Shown: positions 36,417-45,399, counted from the stretch's first letter. The stretch is DNA of 51,805 nt from an uncultured Gammaproteobacteria bacterium (GCA_905479985.1 CAJQOM010000032.1:1-51805), one strand, 5' to 3'. Translations and numbers: made by a program. The notes: a model not told the origin generated them from the sequence alone.

Positions 36417-37659
36417 TTGGGTAACGGGACGTTCGGACTTCAAGATGAAGCAACAGTAATAAAAAGCGGCGTAAGAAGCGTCTTTACACCCCATATACCT
36501 GTTGATGATGTGAGCCATTTTTTCGGTCGTGAAGATGAAGTATCAAGGCTTGTTAGTGTCATAAATTCACCAGGACAACATATCCTTCTTTATGGTGACA
36601 GGGGTGTTGGAAAAACATCACTGGCAAAGACGACTTGCAAAGTCATATTGCAAAAAATACAAAAGGGTGATTTTTTTGAAAAAAGATGTGATTCTGATGA
36701 TACTTTCTCTTCAATTTTTGAAGAACCTTTAGAAAAATGTGGAATAGACCTTTCCTTTAAAGAAGAAACAAAAACACTCAATCAAGCTGGTGATGCTGGT
36801 GTCAATACGGGCTTTCTAAAGGCAGGTGTCACATCAAAGCGTGAAACCACAGAAACAAAGCTCTCAAGCTATAAAACCGAACTCACCCTCCTGGGTTGCG
36901 GATCAACTAAAGTCTTTGTCAGGAATAATTCTTATTGATGAGGCTGATGCGATAACTAACAGTTCTGACAAGAAGAAAATTGCAGAGCTGATCAAACAAT
37001 TAAGTGATGCCAATTCTCCTTTCAAAATTGTTGTCGTTGGAGTAGCCAAAACAGGTGAAGAATTAACTGCTGGCCACCCATCTGTTGAGAGATGCCTAAA
37101 AGAGGTTTCTCTACAAAGAATGACTGATGATGACTTAAAAAAGATCATCTTAAATGGTATGAATAAGCTCTCACTCAGGCCTGATGATGTGGTAGTTAAT
37201 AAAATTGTAGACATTAGTGCCGGCTACCCTCACTTCACTCACCTTGTTTGCTTGAAGTGTGCCGAATCTGCAATCATAAATGGAAATAAACATATAACAA
37301 AGGAGACTTTAAAAAGTGCATTAAACGAAGCTGTCAAAGATTCTGAGGGAGCACTTCAAAGAATGCTGGAATCTACGCTTCGAGTCCTGAGCAAACCACA
37401 GGAATACAAATTTCTACTATTAACAGCATCATATTGCAATACACCAGAGTTTAGAAGCTCAGAGTTAAGGGACAAGTTGAAGGAAAAATTTAACCTCGAC
37501 GTTAATTCGACATCATTAAGTCGGCGACTAACAAAATTAACGGATGGAAGGAAGTTAACGATCTTGGAAAAGCCTGCCCGAGGTTGTTTCAAGTTTTCAG
37601 ACCCAAGAATGCCGAGCTTTTTAAAAATGGCGTTAAATAGTGATGACATAGAAATTTGA
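36417..37659 (+). pseudogene. AAA/STAND-type ATPase gene split by a frameshift
   Basis: Two frames together make one protein of about 413 residues. The first (TTG start at 36417, AGGAGA six bases upstream, stop near 36938) carries a GREDE box and Walker A (GDRGVGKTS). The second carries Walker B (GIILIDEAD), a sensor-like VVVGVAKTGEE, a lid with SAGYPHFTHLVC, and a C-terminal winged helix. The frame changes by one base near 36886-36892, at a CCC run, where LT joins SWVAD. One extra base explains it, so this may be a true mutation, an assembly error, or programmed shifting. It resembles Orc/Cdc6-like NTPases; no function can be assigned. AT-rich codon use differs from its neighbours, and it breaks the conserved order, so it is probably acquired. 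Confidence 0.75.
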
Positions 37660-37775
37660 CAGGTCAAAGAGGAATCAAAGGGTTAATCTAGCTTGGTTCA
37701 ATAGAAACCGGGTGGGCTTGCTTACCTAACAATATATGCCAAAGTGCCCTTATTCGAAGCCGAGCTTTGAAGAGC

Positions 37776-37833
37776 TATTTGAGAAAATACGACGAGTGTT
37801 TGAGCGTAGCGAGTTTTCGTCGTATCTCAAATA
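37776..37833. repeat. Long imperfect inverted repeat after the ATPase
   Basis: Arms at 37776-37795 and 37817-37833: TATTTGAG and TACGACGA on the left pair with TCGTCGTA and CTCAAATA on the right, separated by a four-base AAAA insertion in the left arm. A central TGAGCGTAGCGAG region is the loop. It starts a palindrome-rich stretch running to about 37990. Confidence 0.7.
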
Positions 37834-37899
37834 GATTGAAAAGTGAGGGAACCCGTAGGGCATGCATGGGCTGGCCTTTTGTTTGGTTCTGTTTATTTT

Positions 37900-37973
37900 G
37901 GCCACGCACAAATTCGTAGGGAACGAATTTAAACACCGGAGGTGGCCCGAAGGGTGAGTAGCAGGGATGCTAC
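37900..37973. repeat. Nested hairpin block of a probable dispersed repeat
   Basis: GGCCAC (37900-37905) pairs with GTGGCC (37942-37947), enclosing AAATTCGT (37910-37917) paired with ACGAATTT (37923-37930) across a five-base AGGGA loop. A third hairpin, GTAGCA/TGCTAC, spans 37958-37973 with loop GGGA. The shared GGGA loop and the phrase 'GTAGGG/GGGTGAGTAG' look like units of a known style of intergenic repeat in Gammaproteobacteria, recalled but not checked. The block fills most of the 379-base gap between the ATPase and gpsA. Confidence 0.6.
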
Positions 37974-38038
37974 GAATAAAATAAATGAACGCCCCCACGG
38001 CAGTGGTATCAAATTAAAGGGATATTACCTAGAACTAA

Positions 38039-39055
38039 CTAGCGGCTAGTTTCCGGTTTCTGTTCCCGACATAACAAAGCCTGCACCGCTTGCCTCGGAT
38101 CATGCCCTTCAAAGAGAATCTTATACACTTGCTCAACAATCGGCATTTCAATACCCGCTTGTTTGGCCCGCATTAACACTTCACGGGCGGCATTCATGCC
38201 TTCAACCGTTTTACCGACTTCTGCGACTGCTTGTTCGACCGTTAAACCGCGACCAATCGCTAATCCTAACTGACGGTTACGACTTTGATTATCGGTGCAG
38301 GTGAGGATGACATCCCCGACACCAGATAAGCCGATCATGGTTTCTGTTTCGGCGCCTAAACTGGCTGCAAAACGCAATATTTCAGCCATTCCGCGCGTGA
38401 TCAAGGCAGCCCTCGCGTTAGCGCCATAGCCTAAGCCATCTGAGATGCCGGCACCGATTGCTAAGACATTTTTTACTGTGCCGCCCACTTGTACGCCTTG
38501 CACATCTGATGTGGTGTAAACACGCAGGGTAGGGCGATGCATGGCCGCGGCGAGATCTTGGAAGAAAGCCGGGTCTTTTGATGCGACAGTCATGGCAGTC
38601 GGTAAATCTTTGGCGACCTCCATTGCAAAAGAAGGACCTGATATCACGGCTAATGGATGGTTCTCACCCAAAATATCTGCTGCCGTATCGTATAAGAAGC
38701 GTCCAGTGTCAGGCGTTAAGCCTTTGGTGGCCCAACTAATTGGCGTACCCGGCTTTAACATCGGTTTGATGGTCTCTAACATGCCTGAGAATGCACTGCT
38801 TGGTACAGAGACTAAAACATGTTTTGCGTGCTGTATCGCTTGCGCTAGGTCGGTAACGACTTCTAAGCTGGCAGGGAAGGGCACATTGGGTAAATAACGT
38901 TCATTACTATGGCTTTGCTGCATCGCTTTGAGGTGATCAGTGTTACGCCCCCAAAGTAAGACTTCATGACCATTTCTGGCCATGGCAATCGCCAGTGCTG
39001 ATCCCCACGCACCTGCGCCAATGACTAAGGTAGGAATCAACACTGAGTTTGCCAT
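38039..39055 (-). CDS. gpsA: NAD(P)-dependent glycerol-3-phosphate dehydrogenase
   Basis: Reduces dihydroxyacetone phosphate to glycerol-3-phosphate for phospholipid synthesis. The 338 residues have the nucleotide loop VIGAGAWGSALA, GPSFAMEVA, the catalytic lysine in GTVKNVLAIGAG, and the GLSGVGDVILTC substrate region. ATG at 39053-39055 gives MANSVLIP and has GGAG eight bases upstream; an in-frame extension upstream would overlap secB and is unlikely. It lies 13 bases after the secB stop, the standard secB-gpsA order. Confidence 0.96.
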   Translation of the reverse strand: MANSVLIPTLVIGAGAWGSALAIAMARNGHEVLLWGRNTDHLKAMQQSHSNERYLPNVPFPASLEVVTDLAQAIQHAKHVLVSVPSSAFSGMLETIKPMLKPGTPISWATKGLTPDTGRFLYDTAADILGENHPLAVISGPSFAMEVAKDLPTAMTVASKDPAFFQDLAAAMHRPTLRVYTTSDVQGVQVGGTVKNVLAIGAGISDGLGYGANARAALITRGMAEILRFAASLGAETETMIGLSGVGDVILTCTDNQSRNRQLGLAIGRGLTVEQAVAEVGKTVEGMNAAREVLMRAKQAGIEMPIVEQVYKILFEGHDPRQAVQALLCREQKPETSR

Positions 39056-39068
39056 GCTAAAGCTCCGT

Positions 39069-39551
39069 TTAGTGTGTTGTTTGCTGTTCAGCCGCTTGTT
39101 TCGCTTGTTCAAGCTGATTCATATACAAAGCATCAAAATTAACTGGGGCTAATACTAATTGTGGGAAGCCGCCTTTTAATACTAAGTCTGAAATCACTTC
39201 GCGTACATAAGGAAATAGAATATTCGGACAATGATTACCGATCAATGGGCCCATTTCTTCATTGCTGTAGCCGACTAATGAAAAAACACCGGCTTGTTTG
39301 ACTTCAATTAAGAAAGCCGTTTTATCGCCTAGTTTCGCTGTCACTGTCGCGACTAATGTGACGTCGTGGTTGTTGTCATCGAGTTGCTTGTATTCATTGG
39401 TCAGTTGTAAATCGAGTTCTGGCTTCCATTCTTCACGAAAAATTTCAGGTGAATTGGGTGTTTCAAACGAAATATCTTTGGTGTAAATTTTTTGAATGAT
39501 AAATTGTGGTTGCGCTTTTTCTGTTTCTGCTGCGCCATTTTCTTCAGCCAT
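39069..39551 (-). CDS. secB: Protein-export chaperone SecB
   Basis: Holds precursors unfolded and hands them to SecA. The 160 residues show the family core FIIQKIYTKDISFETPNSP and CPNILFPYVREVISDLVLKGGFP, ending in a short acidic-to-basic tail. It forms a tetramer in known cases. It stands between grxC and gpsA with gaps of 26 and 13 bases, the same order as in E. coli. Confidence 0.97.
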   Translation of the reverse strand: MAEENGAAETEKAQPQFIIQKIYTKDISFETPNSPEIFREEWKPELDLQLTNEYKQLDDNNHDVTLVATVTAKLGDKTAFLIEVKQAGVFSLVGYSNEEMGPLIGNHCPNILFPYVREVISDLVLKGGFPQLVLAPVNFDALYMNQLEQAKQAAEQQTTH

Positions 39552-39577
39552 GATGCTTCCTTAATAAAATAATAGGG

Positions 39578-39835
39578 TTAAGATTCGGCCAATAGGCCAT
39601 CTAATTTCTTGGCACGATCTAGGGCGACGAGGTCTGTGTAACCCCCAATCGACTGATCGTTAATAAAAATTTGCGGAACCGTTCGTTGACGGCTTTTAGT
39701 CATCATTTCATGGCGTTTCTCAGGATTGGTATCGACACGAATTTCATCGTAACTCACCTTTTTACGCTCCAGTAGTTGTTTTGCCATGATGCAATAAGGA
39801 CATTGTCCTGTGGAATATACTTCAACCTTTGCCAT
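39578..39835 (-). CDS. grxC: Glutaredoxin 3
   Basis: An 85-residue monothiol/dithiol reductase with glutathione-reduced CPYC active site (VEVYSTGQCPYCIMAKQLL), the cis-proline loop RTVPQIFIND, and the GGYTDL glutathione contact. ATG at 39833-39835 is the family start; an upstream open extension lies inside the rhodanese gene and was rejected. The position between yibN-like and secB is conserved. Confidence 0.95.
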   Translation of the reverse strand: MAKVEVYSTGQCPYCIMAKQLLERKKVSYDEIRVDTNPEKRHEMMTKSRQRTVPQIFINDQSIGGYTDLVALDRAKKLDGLLAES

Positions 39836-39866
39836 TACTTTTGCCCTTAAATCTGTAAATGATGCA

Positions 39867-40286
39867 TTAACTAAATAGGGGCAACTTAGCCTCTTTCCAA
39901 GTGTTGAGGCCACCTTTTAAGATATAAATAGCCGGCACACCATCTGTTTGTAGCTGTTTTACAACGATGCTGGTATTTTGGCCCATCGCTGGCACAATGA
40001 TCACTGGCTTGGTCTTGTCTTTCATTGATGCCGTACCGGCAGTAAATGCGGATAATGGCATATTGATTGAGTCAGCAATGTGCTCTTTGTCAAACTCGGC
40101 TTTGGCGCGGGTATCAAGAAATACGCCTTTTTTCTGATTTACTACTTGGACCGCTTGGGCTGTATTCACCTTTATGCCGCCACCAATATTGCTACTGATG
40201 ATGCTGCCAATTAACAATGCTACTAACCCAAAAAACAGGATCCATAAGATCCAATGATTGACCACAAATTCCCCGAAATTTTCCAT
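39867..40286 (-). CDS. YibN-like membrane-anchored rhodanese-fold protein without catalytic cysteine
   Basis: A 139-residue protein with one N-terminal membrane segment (about residues 11-31) and a rhodanese domain (GVFLDTRAKAEFDKEHIADSINMP, ILKGGLNTWKEAKLPL). Where active rhodaneses have a loop beginning with cysteine, this reads VPAMGQNTSIVV, so no thiosulfate-type sulfur transfer is expected. E. coli YibN likewise has an altered loop. It is divergent from gpmI and upstream of grxC-secB-gpsA, as in E. coli. Recent reports link YibN to membrane insertion, so a role near SecB-dependent export is a reasonable guess. Confidence 0.85.
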   Translation of the reverse strand: MENFGEFVVNHWILWILFFGLVALLIGSIISSNIGGGIKVNTAQAVQVVNQKKGVFLDTRAKAEFDKEHIADSINMPLSAFTAGTASMKDKTKPVIIVPAMGQNTSIVVKQLQTDGVPAIYILKGGLNTWKEAKLPLFS

Positions 40287-40313
40287 ACTTGACCTTGTTA
40301 GACGTTCGTTCTC

Positions 40314-40328
40314 TGACAGAATCTGTCA
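40314..40328. promoter_or_regulatory. 15-bp perfect palindrome overlapping the gpmI -35 box
   Basis: TGACAGA at 40314-40320 and TCTGTCA at 40322-40328 are exact reverse complements around a single A. The right arm contains the -35 hexamer CTGTCA of the gpmI promoter, and the left arm lies 28 bases from the divergent yibN-like start. This is the geometry of a repressor site for one or both genes; the regulator is unknown. Confidence 0.5.
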
Positions 40329-40351
40329 TTCACTACAAAACATCCTATAAT
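40323..40351 (+). promoter_or_regulatory. Promoter of gpmI-envC-ctpA
   Basis: CTGTCA at 40323-40328 and a perfect TATAAT at 40346-40351 with a 17-base spacer. Transcription would start near 40358, leaving a leader of about 64 bases with GAGGAG before the ATG at 40422. Confidence 0.7.
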
Positions 40352-40421
40352 ACACGGCATCATCACTCATTTACATGTATTAAGTGATCTCAGATCTTAC
40401 TAACAATATTGAGGAGTTTTC

Positions 40422-41957
40422 ATGAATCAGTCTCACCGCCCATTAGCCCTGATTATTCTCGATGGATGGGGTTATAGTGACACACCACAGCATAATGCCA
40501 TTTATGCTGCCAATACACCGGTCTGGGATCAGTTATGGGCTAATTACCCGCATACGTTGATCAGTGCTTCCGGCGAAGGCGTTGGCTTACCTGACGGTCA
40601 AATGGGTAATTCTGAAGTCGGTCATTTGAATATCGGTGCCGGTCGTGTGGTGTATCAGGAGTTCACTCGCGTCAGCTTAGCCATTCGTGATCGATCCTTT
40701 TTTGATAATGCAACATTATTGCAAGCGGTTAATAACGCCAAACAAGCCGATAAAGCAGTTCATATTCTCGGTTTATTATCGCCGGGTGGTGTGCATAGTC
40801 ATGCCGATCATATCGAAGCCATGGTCGAAATGGCGGTTAAGCAGGGTGCCAAAAAAGTGTATGTCCATGCATTTCTCGATGGCCGAGATACCCCCCCTAA
40901 AAGTGCCCAAGCTTCAATTGATGCAATGGAAGCCAAATTTGCAGCACTTGGTGGCGGCCAATTTGCGTCATTAATCGGCCGTTTCTATGCCATGGATCGT
41001 GATCAACGCTGGGAGCGGGTCGAAACGGCTTATCACTTGCTGACAGATGGTATCGCTGACTATGCGGCTAATTCGGCAACGGCAGGACTTGCCATGGCTT
41101 ATGATCGTGATGAGACCGATGAGTTTGTTCAAGCGACGCGTATTGGTTCAGAAGCCATCAAGATGGAGGAGGGCGATGCCATCGTCTTTATGAATTTCCG
41201 TTCCGATCGTGCCCGCGAATTAACCTTGGCGCTAACGGATCCTGACTTCGCTGAATTTAAACATCCAAGGCCATTAAACTTGGCTTCTGTTGTAACATTA
41301 ACCGAGTATAAAAAAGAATTTACTAATCCTATCGCCTTTCCTTCTGCCTCTTTGAATAATGTCTTAGGCGCTTATTTAGCCGATCAAGGTAAACGCCAAT
41401 TACGTATTTCTGAAACTGAAAAATATGCCCATGTGACCTTTTTCTTTAGTGGTGGTCGGGAGCAACCCTTTGAAGGTGAAGACCGGATTTTAGTCCAATC
41501 GCCACAAGTTAAAACCTATGATTTACAGCCTGAAATGTCTGCGCCTGAAGTGGCTGAAAAACTGGTAGAAGCGATTCATAGTGAAAAGTATGATGCGATT
41601 ATGTGTAATTTCGCCAATGCTGACATGGTGGGTCATAGCGGAAAATATGATGCGGCTGTTAAGTCAATTGAGGCTTTGGATACCGCATTAGGCCAAGTCT
41701 GGTCGGCATTAAAAGCGGCCGGTGGGGAAATGATTGTGACCGCTGATCACGGTAATGCTGAATTAATGCTAGATGAAGCGACGGGGCAAGCTCATACCGC
41801 GCACACGACCAATCCTGTGCCATTAATTTATGCTGGCCGCGCAGCACAATGTGCCGAGCAGGGATCCTTGTCTGATATCGCGCCAACAATGCTGTCGTTA
41901 ATGGGCTTACCTATTCCAGATGAAATGGGCAAACACCTTTTGGTTAAGCTGACATAA
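40422..41957 (+). CDS. gpmI: 2,3-bisphosphoglycerate-independent phosphoglycerate mutase
   Basis: Interconverts 3- and 2-phosphoglycerate using two manganese ions. The 511 residues have [10 protein letters not shown] with the first metal-binding Asp, the phospho-serine loop [47 protein letters not shown], and the C-terminal [12 protein letters not shown] and VTADHGNAE metal motifs. All catalytic residues look intact. It is the first gene of a forward run with envC and ctpA, matching the E. coli order. Confidence 0.97.
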   Translation: MNQSHRPLALIILDGWGYSDTPQHNAIYAANTPVWDQLWANYPHTLISASGEGVGLPDGQMGNSEVGHLNIGAGRVVYQEFTRVSLAIRDRSFFDNATLLQAVNNAKQADKAVHILGLLSPGGVHSHADHIEAMVEMAVKQGAKKVYVHAFLDGRDTPPKSAQASIDAMEAKFAALGGGQFASLIGRFYAMDRDQRWERVETAYHLLTDGIADYAANSATAGLAMAYDRDETDEFVQATRIGSEAIKMEEGDAIVFMNFRSDRARELTLALTDPDFAEFKHPRPLNLASVVTLTEYKKEFTNPIAFPSASLNNVLGAYLADQGKRQLRISETEKYAHVTFFFSGGREQPFEGEDRILVQSPQVKTYDLQPEMSAPEVAEKLVEAIHSEKYDAIMCNFANADMVGHSGKYDAAVKSIEALDTALGQVWSALKAAGGEMIVTADHGNAELMLDEATGQAHTAHTTNPVPLIYAGRAAQCAEQGSLSDIAPTMLSLMGLPIPDEMGKHLLVKLT

Positions 41958-41978
41958 AGGCTCAAGCCTGACGTTACT

Positions 41979-43112
41979 ATGTTGACACGTGCTCTATTTT
42001 TCGGTTTTTTCTTGGTATTGATATCAACTAAGCTCTGGGCTGAGACTGATTCTGCCCAGCGGTTAGAGGATGTGCAGGCAGAGATTCAATCTCTGTCTGA
42101 CTCGCTGGATAAAGATAAAAAAGCCCGTTCGACGCTTTATAAGCAACTCAAAAAACAAAGTCAGGCTGTCTCCCAATTAAACCGCGAATTGCGTGATTTA
42201 AACCAGCAACTTGCACAAAAGAATAAAGAGCTCGAACAGCTCGAGCAAGCGCAAGATGATTTTCGGCAATCTCATGCTAAGCAGCTTGGTGCATTAAGCA
42301 CCCAACTTCGGGCCGCTTATCTCACGGCGCAACCCCATTATTTAAAAGTGTTTCTGAATCAACAAGCGCCAGCAAAATTAAGCCGTTCAAGCACTTATTT
42401 TCATTACTTTCATGCCGCGCGCCAAACGCAATTGGCAGCAATCAGCGATAGCCTCAATACGCTGGATAATAATAAGGAAGCCTTATTAGCCGCGCGCCAG
42501 CAGCAGCAAGCCTTGTATGAAAAATCGCAACAGCAGCAACAAAATTTAAAAACCCAAAACAAACAACGCCTGGCAACGGCCAAAAAGCTCGATAAACGGG
42601 TTAATTCACAAGGCGTCCGTGTGGCATCACTTAAAGACGAAGCACAGGCATTGAGAGACCTGCTTCAATCTTTGGCCCAGCAAAAGTCAGTAAAATCCAT
42701 TTCTAAGCAACCTTTTGCGTCATTGAAAGGTCAACTGACATGGCCAGTCAACGGCAAAGTGATTGCCCGTTACGGTAGTTCGAGAAAGCTTGGTAAATTG
42801 ACTTGGCAAGGCATTATGATTAAGTCCGTGGCAGGTCGGGAGATTACTGCTGCTGCTGTTGGTCGTGTGGTATTTTCAGACTGGCTCCGTGGCTTTGGCT
42901 TATTGCTTATTATTGACCATGGTGATAAATATATGACCCTATATGGTAATAACCAGAGCTTACTCAAAGAAGTAGGTGACACGGTCAACGCTGGTGAGTT
43001 GGTTGCTTTAAGTGGCAATCAAGGCATTAAACAATACGCTGGGCTTTATTTTGAGCTGCGGCATCAAGGTAACCCAACCGACCCCGTTAAGTGGCTCGGT
43101 AAACGCAGTTAA
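41979..43112 (+). CDS. envC: EnvC-like murein hydrolase activator with degenerate LytM domain
   Basis: A periplasmic protein of 377 residues with a signal peptide (cut after about residue 21, KLWA), a long coiled coil (about 25-225, rich in Gln, Lys and Leu) and a C-terminal M23/LytM domain (about 250-375). The first metal-binding histidine/aspartate motif is replaced (WQGIMIKSVAGREI), while ending motifs DHGDKYMTLYGN and LYFELRHQGNPTDP remain recognisable. Loss of the zinc site matches EnvC, which activates amidases AmiA/AmiB at the septum through FtsEX rather than cutting itself. 21 bases after gpmI. Confidence 0.9.
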   Translation: MLTRALFFGFFLVLISTKLWAETDSAQRLEDVQAEIQSLSDSLDKDKKARSTLYKQLKKQSQAVSQLNRELRDLNQQLAQKNKELEQLEQAQDDFRQSHAKQLGALSTQLRAAYLTAQPHYLKVFLNQQAPAKLSRSSTYFHYFHAARQTQLAAISDSLNTLDNNKEALLAARQQQQALYEKSQQQQQNLKTQNKQRLATAKKLDKRVNSQGVRVASLKDEAQALRDLLQSLAQQKSVKSISKQPFASLKGQLTWPVNGKVIARYGSSRKLGKLTWQGIMIKSVAGREITAAAVGRVVFSDWLRGFGLLLIIDHGDKYMTLYGNNQSLLKEVGDTVNAGELVALSGNQGIKQYAGLYFELRHQGNPTDPVKWLGKRS

Positions 43113-43131
43113 ATAAATTTAGGGAAGGGCT

Positions 43132-44448
43132 ATGAGTTTTTTGAGACGAGATATTGGTTTAATTTCTGCTGGTGCAGTTCTAGGTGCTTCGCTGATATTC
43201 GGCCAAATGGTATTCGCTGACAATCAAAGTAATCGCCCTGATATTCCGCTTGAAGAGCTCCGCGCTTTTTCAGAAATTTTCGGCCGTATCAAAAATAATT
43301 ATGTTGAACCGGTTGAAGACAAAGAATTACTACAAAATGCCATTCGCGGCATGTTGTCTGGCTTAGATCCTCACTCTACTTATCTTGATTTAGATGACTT
43401 CAAACAGCTCCGTGAAGGGACGTCAGGTGAGTTCGGTGGCCTCGGCATTGAAGTCACCATGGAAGATGGATTTGTTCGTGTCGTCTCACCTATCGATGAT
43501 ACGCCCGCTGCAGAAGCCGGTTTACAAGCGGGTGACTTGATTATCCGTCTCGCCGACAAGCCGGTGAAGGGGATGGACTTACGTGATGCTGTCGAGATTA
43601 TGCGCGGTAAACCCGGCACTGATTTAGACTTGACGATTATTCGCGAGGGTGAAAATAAGCCGCTTCAGGTCACCTTAACCCGGGCGATTATTAAGGTACA
43701 AAGTGTTAAATCTCGTATGCTTGAGCCGGGTTATGGTTATGTCCGAATTAGTACTTTTCAGCAACGCACGGGCGAAAGCTTAAATGATGCTATCGAGCAG
43801 CTGAAAAAAGACAATGACGGCACTTTAAATGGCTTAGTGTTAGATTTACGTAATAACCCCGGTGGCCTATTAAATGCTGCTGTGGATGTGTCTGACAGCT
43901 TTATCACTAAGGGTATGATTGTCTATACCGACGGTCGTATTCCAGACTCTAAACAAGAGTTTACTGCGAAACCAAGAGATATATTGAAAGGCGCGCCTTT
44001 GGTTGTTTTGGTTAACGGTGGCTCTGCGTCAGCCTCTGAGATTGTCGCGGGTGCTTTACAAGACCATCACCGTGCTGTCATTTTAGGCACAAAGACCTTT
44101 GGTAAAGGCTCCGTTCAAACGGTTATGCCTTTAACCGATAATACCGCCGTTAAGATGACCACTGCCCGTTATTTCACCCCATCAGGCCGCTCAATTCAAG
44201 CGGAAGGTATTGTCCCTGATATCATCGTTGAACGCGTTAAGGTCACTGCTGGCGAAAAGACTGGTTTTGAGCCTTTACGTGAGCAAGACTTATCAAAGCA
44301 TATTTCGAATGGTAACGGTAAGACAGATGCTGACATTGCGAAAGCCGCGGCAGAGAAGAAGAAAGATGATGCGCCGTTAGCCGTATCGGACTATACCTTA
44401 TCTGAAGCATTGAATTTATTGAAAGGAATTCACATCCTTAACCGTTAA
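43132..44448 (+). CDS. ctpA: Carboxy-terminal processing protease (S41, CtpA)
   Basis: A periplasmic protease of 438 residues: signal peptide/anchor at residues 1-29, a helical cap with AIRGMLSGLDPHSTYLD, a PDZ domain (about 90-175, FGGLGIEV then AGLQAGDLIIRL), and the S41 core. The catalytic serine is in GGSASASEIVAGALQD and the lysine in LGTKTFGKGSVQT, so the Ser-Lys dyad is intact. The gene follows envC by 19 bases with AGGGAAGGG upstream, the usual gpmI-envC-ctpA order, and probably works in peptidoglycan turnover control. Confidence 0.95.
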   Translation: MSFLRRDIGLISAGAVLGASLIFGQMVFADNQSNRPDIPLEELRAFSEIFGRIKNNYVEPVEDKELLQNAIRGMLSGLDPHSTYLDLDDFKQLREGTSGEFGGLGIEVTMEDGFVRVVSPIDDTPAAEAGLQAGDLIIRLADKPVKGMDLRDAVEIMRGKPGTDLDLTIIREGENKPLQVTLTRAIIKVQSVKSRMLEPGYGYVRISTFQQRTGESLNDAIEQLKKDNDGTLNGLVLDLRNNPGGLLNAAVDVSDSFITKGMIVYTDGRIPDSKQEFTAKPRDILKGAPLVVLVNGGSASASEIVAGALQDHHRAVILGTKTFGKGSVQTVMPLTDNTAVKMTTARYFTPSGRSIQAEGIVPDIIVERVKVTAGEKTGFEPLREQDLSKHISNGNGKTDADIAKAAAEKKKDDAPLAVSDYTLSEALNLLKGIHILNR

Positions 44449-44474
44449 TCAGCTTACTATTACGTTCATTATTT

Positions 44475-44503
44475 GAGAACAATTAGCACCCTTGATTGTT
44501 CTC
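44475..44503 (+). repeat. Hairpin just ahead of the response-regulator start
   Basis: GAGAACAAT (44475-44483) and ATTGTTCTC (44495-44503) are exact complements around an 11-base loop, with TTTG/CAAA extending the stem past a two-base bulge. The ribosome-binding site AAAGGG begins three bases later. No T-run follows, so it is more likely an mRNA control element or an operator than a terminator of ctpA. Confidence 0.55.
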
Positions 44504-44517
44504 TCAAAGGGATAGAT

Positions 44518-45318
44518 ATGTCTACATCTGAGCTCTCTGCCTTGTCTATTTTGTTGGTTGAACCTTCGCCGACACAATGCAAGATTATCACTTCGCATTT
44601 GAGTGAAGAGGGTGTCGAGCACATTGATAGCGTCAGCGATGGAGAAGAAGCTATCGCCTTTATTCAGAAGTACCCGCCAGATTTAGTCATTAGTGCGATG
44701 TACTTGCCTGATATGTCAGCAACTGAGCTGTTAACAGAATTACGACACCGCAAAGATTCTGAAGCCCTTAATTTCATGCTGATTTCAAGTGAAACCGCAT
44801 TTACCATGCTGGATCCTATCCGGCAGGCGGGCGTTGTTGCGATTCTGCCTAAGCCTTTTGCTCACAGAGATTTGCTTCGCGCTTTAAGAACCACCCTCGA
44901 CTATATCAGCCCTGAAGAGTTGGCTTTAGCCAGTTATGAGGTTGACGAGCTAAAGGTGCTGGTTGTCGACGACAGTATGACCGCTAGGAACCATATTGCC
45001 CGAGTATTGGGGAATATGGGCATTATGAACATTACAAAGGCTGAAAACGGCCTTGACGCCATTGCTAAGCTTGCTGATGATGCTTTTGACTTGATTATCA
45101 CTGACCTTAACATGCCTGAAATGGACGGGCAGCAGCTTATCGAACATGTCCGTCATGAAATAGGCAATACCTATATCCCTATCATGATGATCACCAGTGA
45201 GCACGATGCGGCTCGATTGAGTAGCGTGCAACAATCCGGGGTGTCTGCCATTTGTGATAAGCCCTTTGAACCTCAAGCCGTCCGTGAGATTTTGTTTAGG
45301 GTACTAGATGAGGCGTAA
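44518..45318 (+). CDS. Double-receiver response regulator
   Basis: A 266-residue protein made of two CheY-like receivers and no output domain. The first (about 8-125) begins ILLVEPSPTQCKII but has DLVISAMYLPDM where the phospho-acceptor should be, so the aspartate is replaced by alanine; the conserved lysine is kept (PKPFAH). The second (about 142-262) is complete: LVVDDSMTARNHI, DLIITDLNMPEMDG with the acceptor Asp, MITSE, and CDKPFEP. ATG at 44518 is chosen for AAAGGG six bases upstream. It lies 69 bases after ctpA; a bidirectional terminator follows. Confidence 0.88.
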   Translation: MSTSELSALSILLVEPSPTQCKIITSHLSEEGVEHIDSVSDGEEAIAFIQKYPPDLVISAMYLPDMSATELLTELRHRKDSEALNFMLISSETAFTMLDPIRQAGVVAILPKPFAHRDLLRALRTTLDYISPEELALASYEVDELKVLVVDDSMTARNHIARVLGNMGIMNITKAENGLDAIAKLADDAFDLIITDLNMPEMDGQQLIEHVRHEIGNTYIPIMMITSEHDAARLSSVQQSGVSAICDKPFEPQAVREILFRVLDEA

Positions 45319-45348
45319 AATTAAGACGAAGCGTAAATAACAGGCAAA

Positions 45349-45376
45349 AAAATAGGTCACCGAAGTGACCTATTTT
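45349..45376. terminator. Bidirectional terminator between the regulator and the GST-like operon
   Basis: AAAATAGGTCAC (45349-45360) and GTGACCTATTTT (45365-45376) pair perfectly around CGAA. The A/T ends provide T-runs on both strands, so it can serve both the double-receiver gene and the convergent GST-like operon. Confidence 0.9.
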
Positions 45377-45399
45377 CACATCATCTAATGATGACTCAT

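Noticed and set aside
37750-37998. An 82-codon minus-strand open frame between the ATPase and gpsA
   Set aside because: It runs straight through the hairpin block, has a composition dictated by the palindromes and no ribosome-binding site; best read as a repeat, not a gene.
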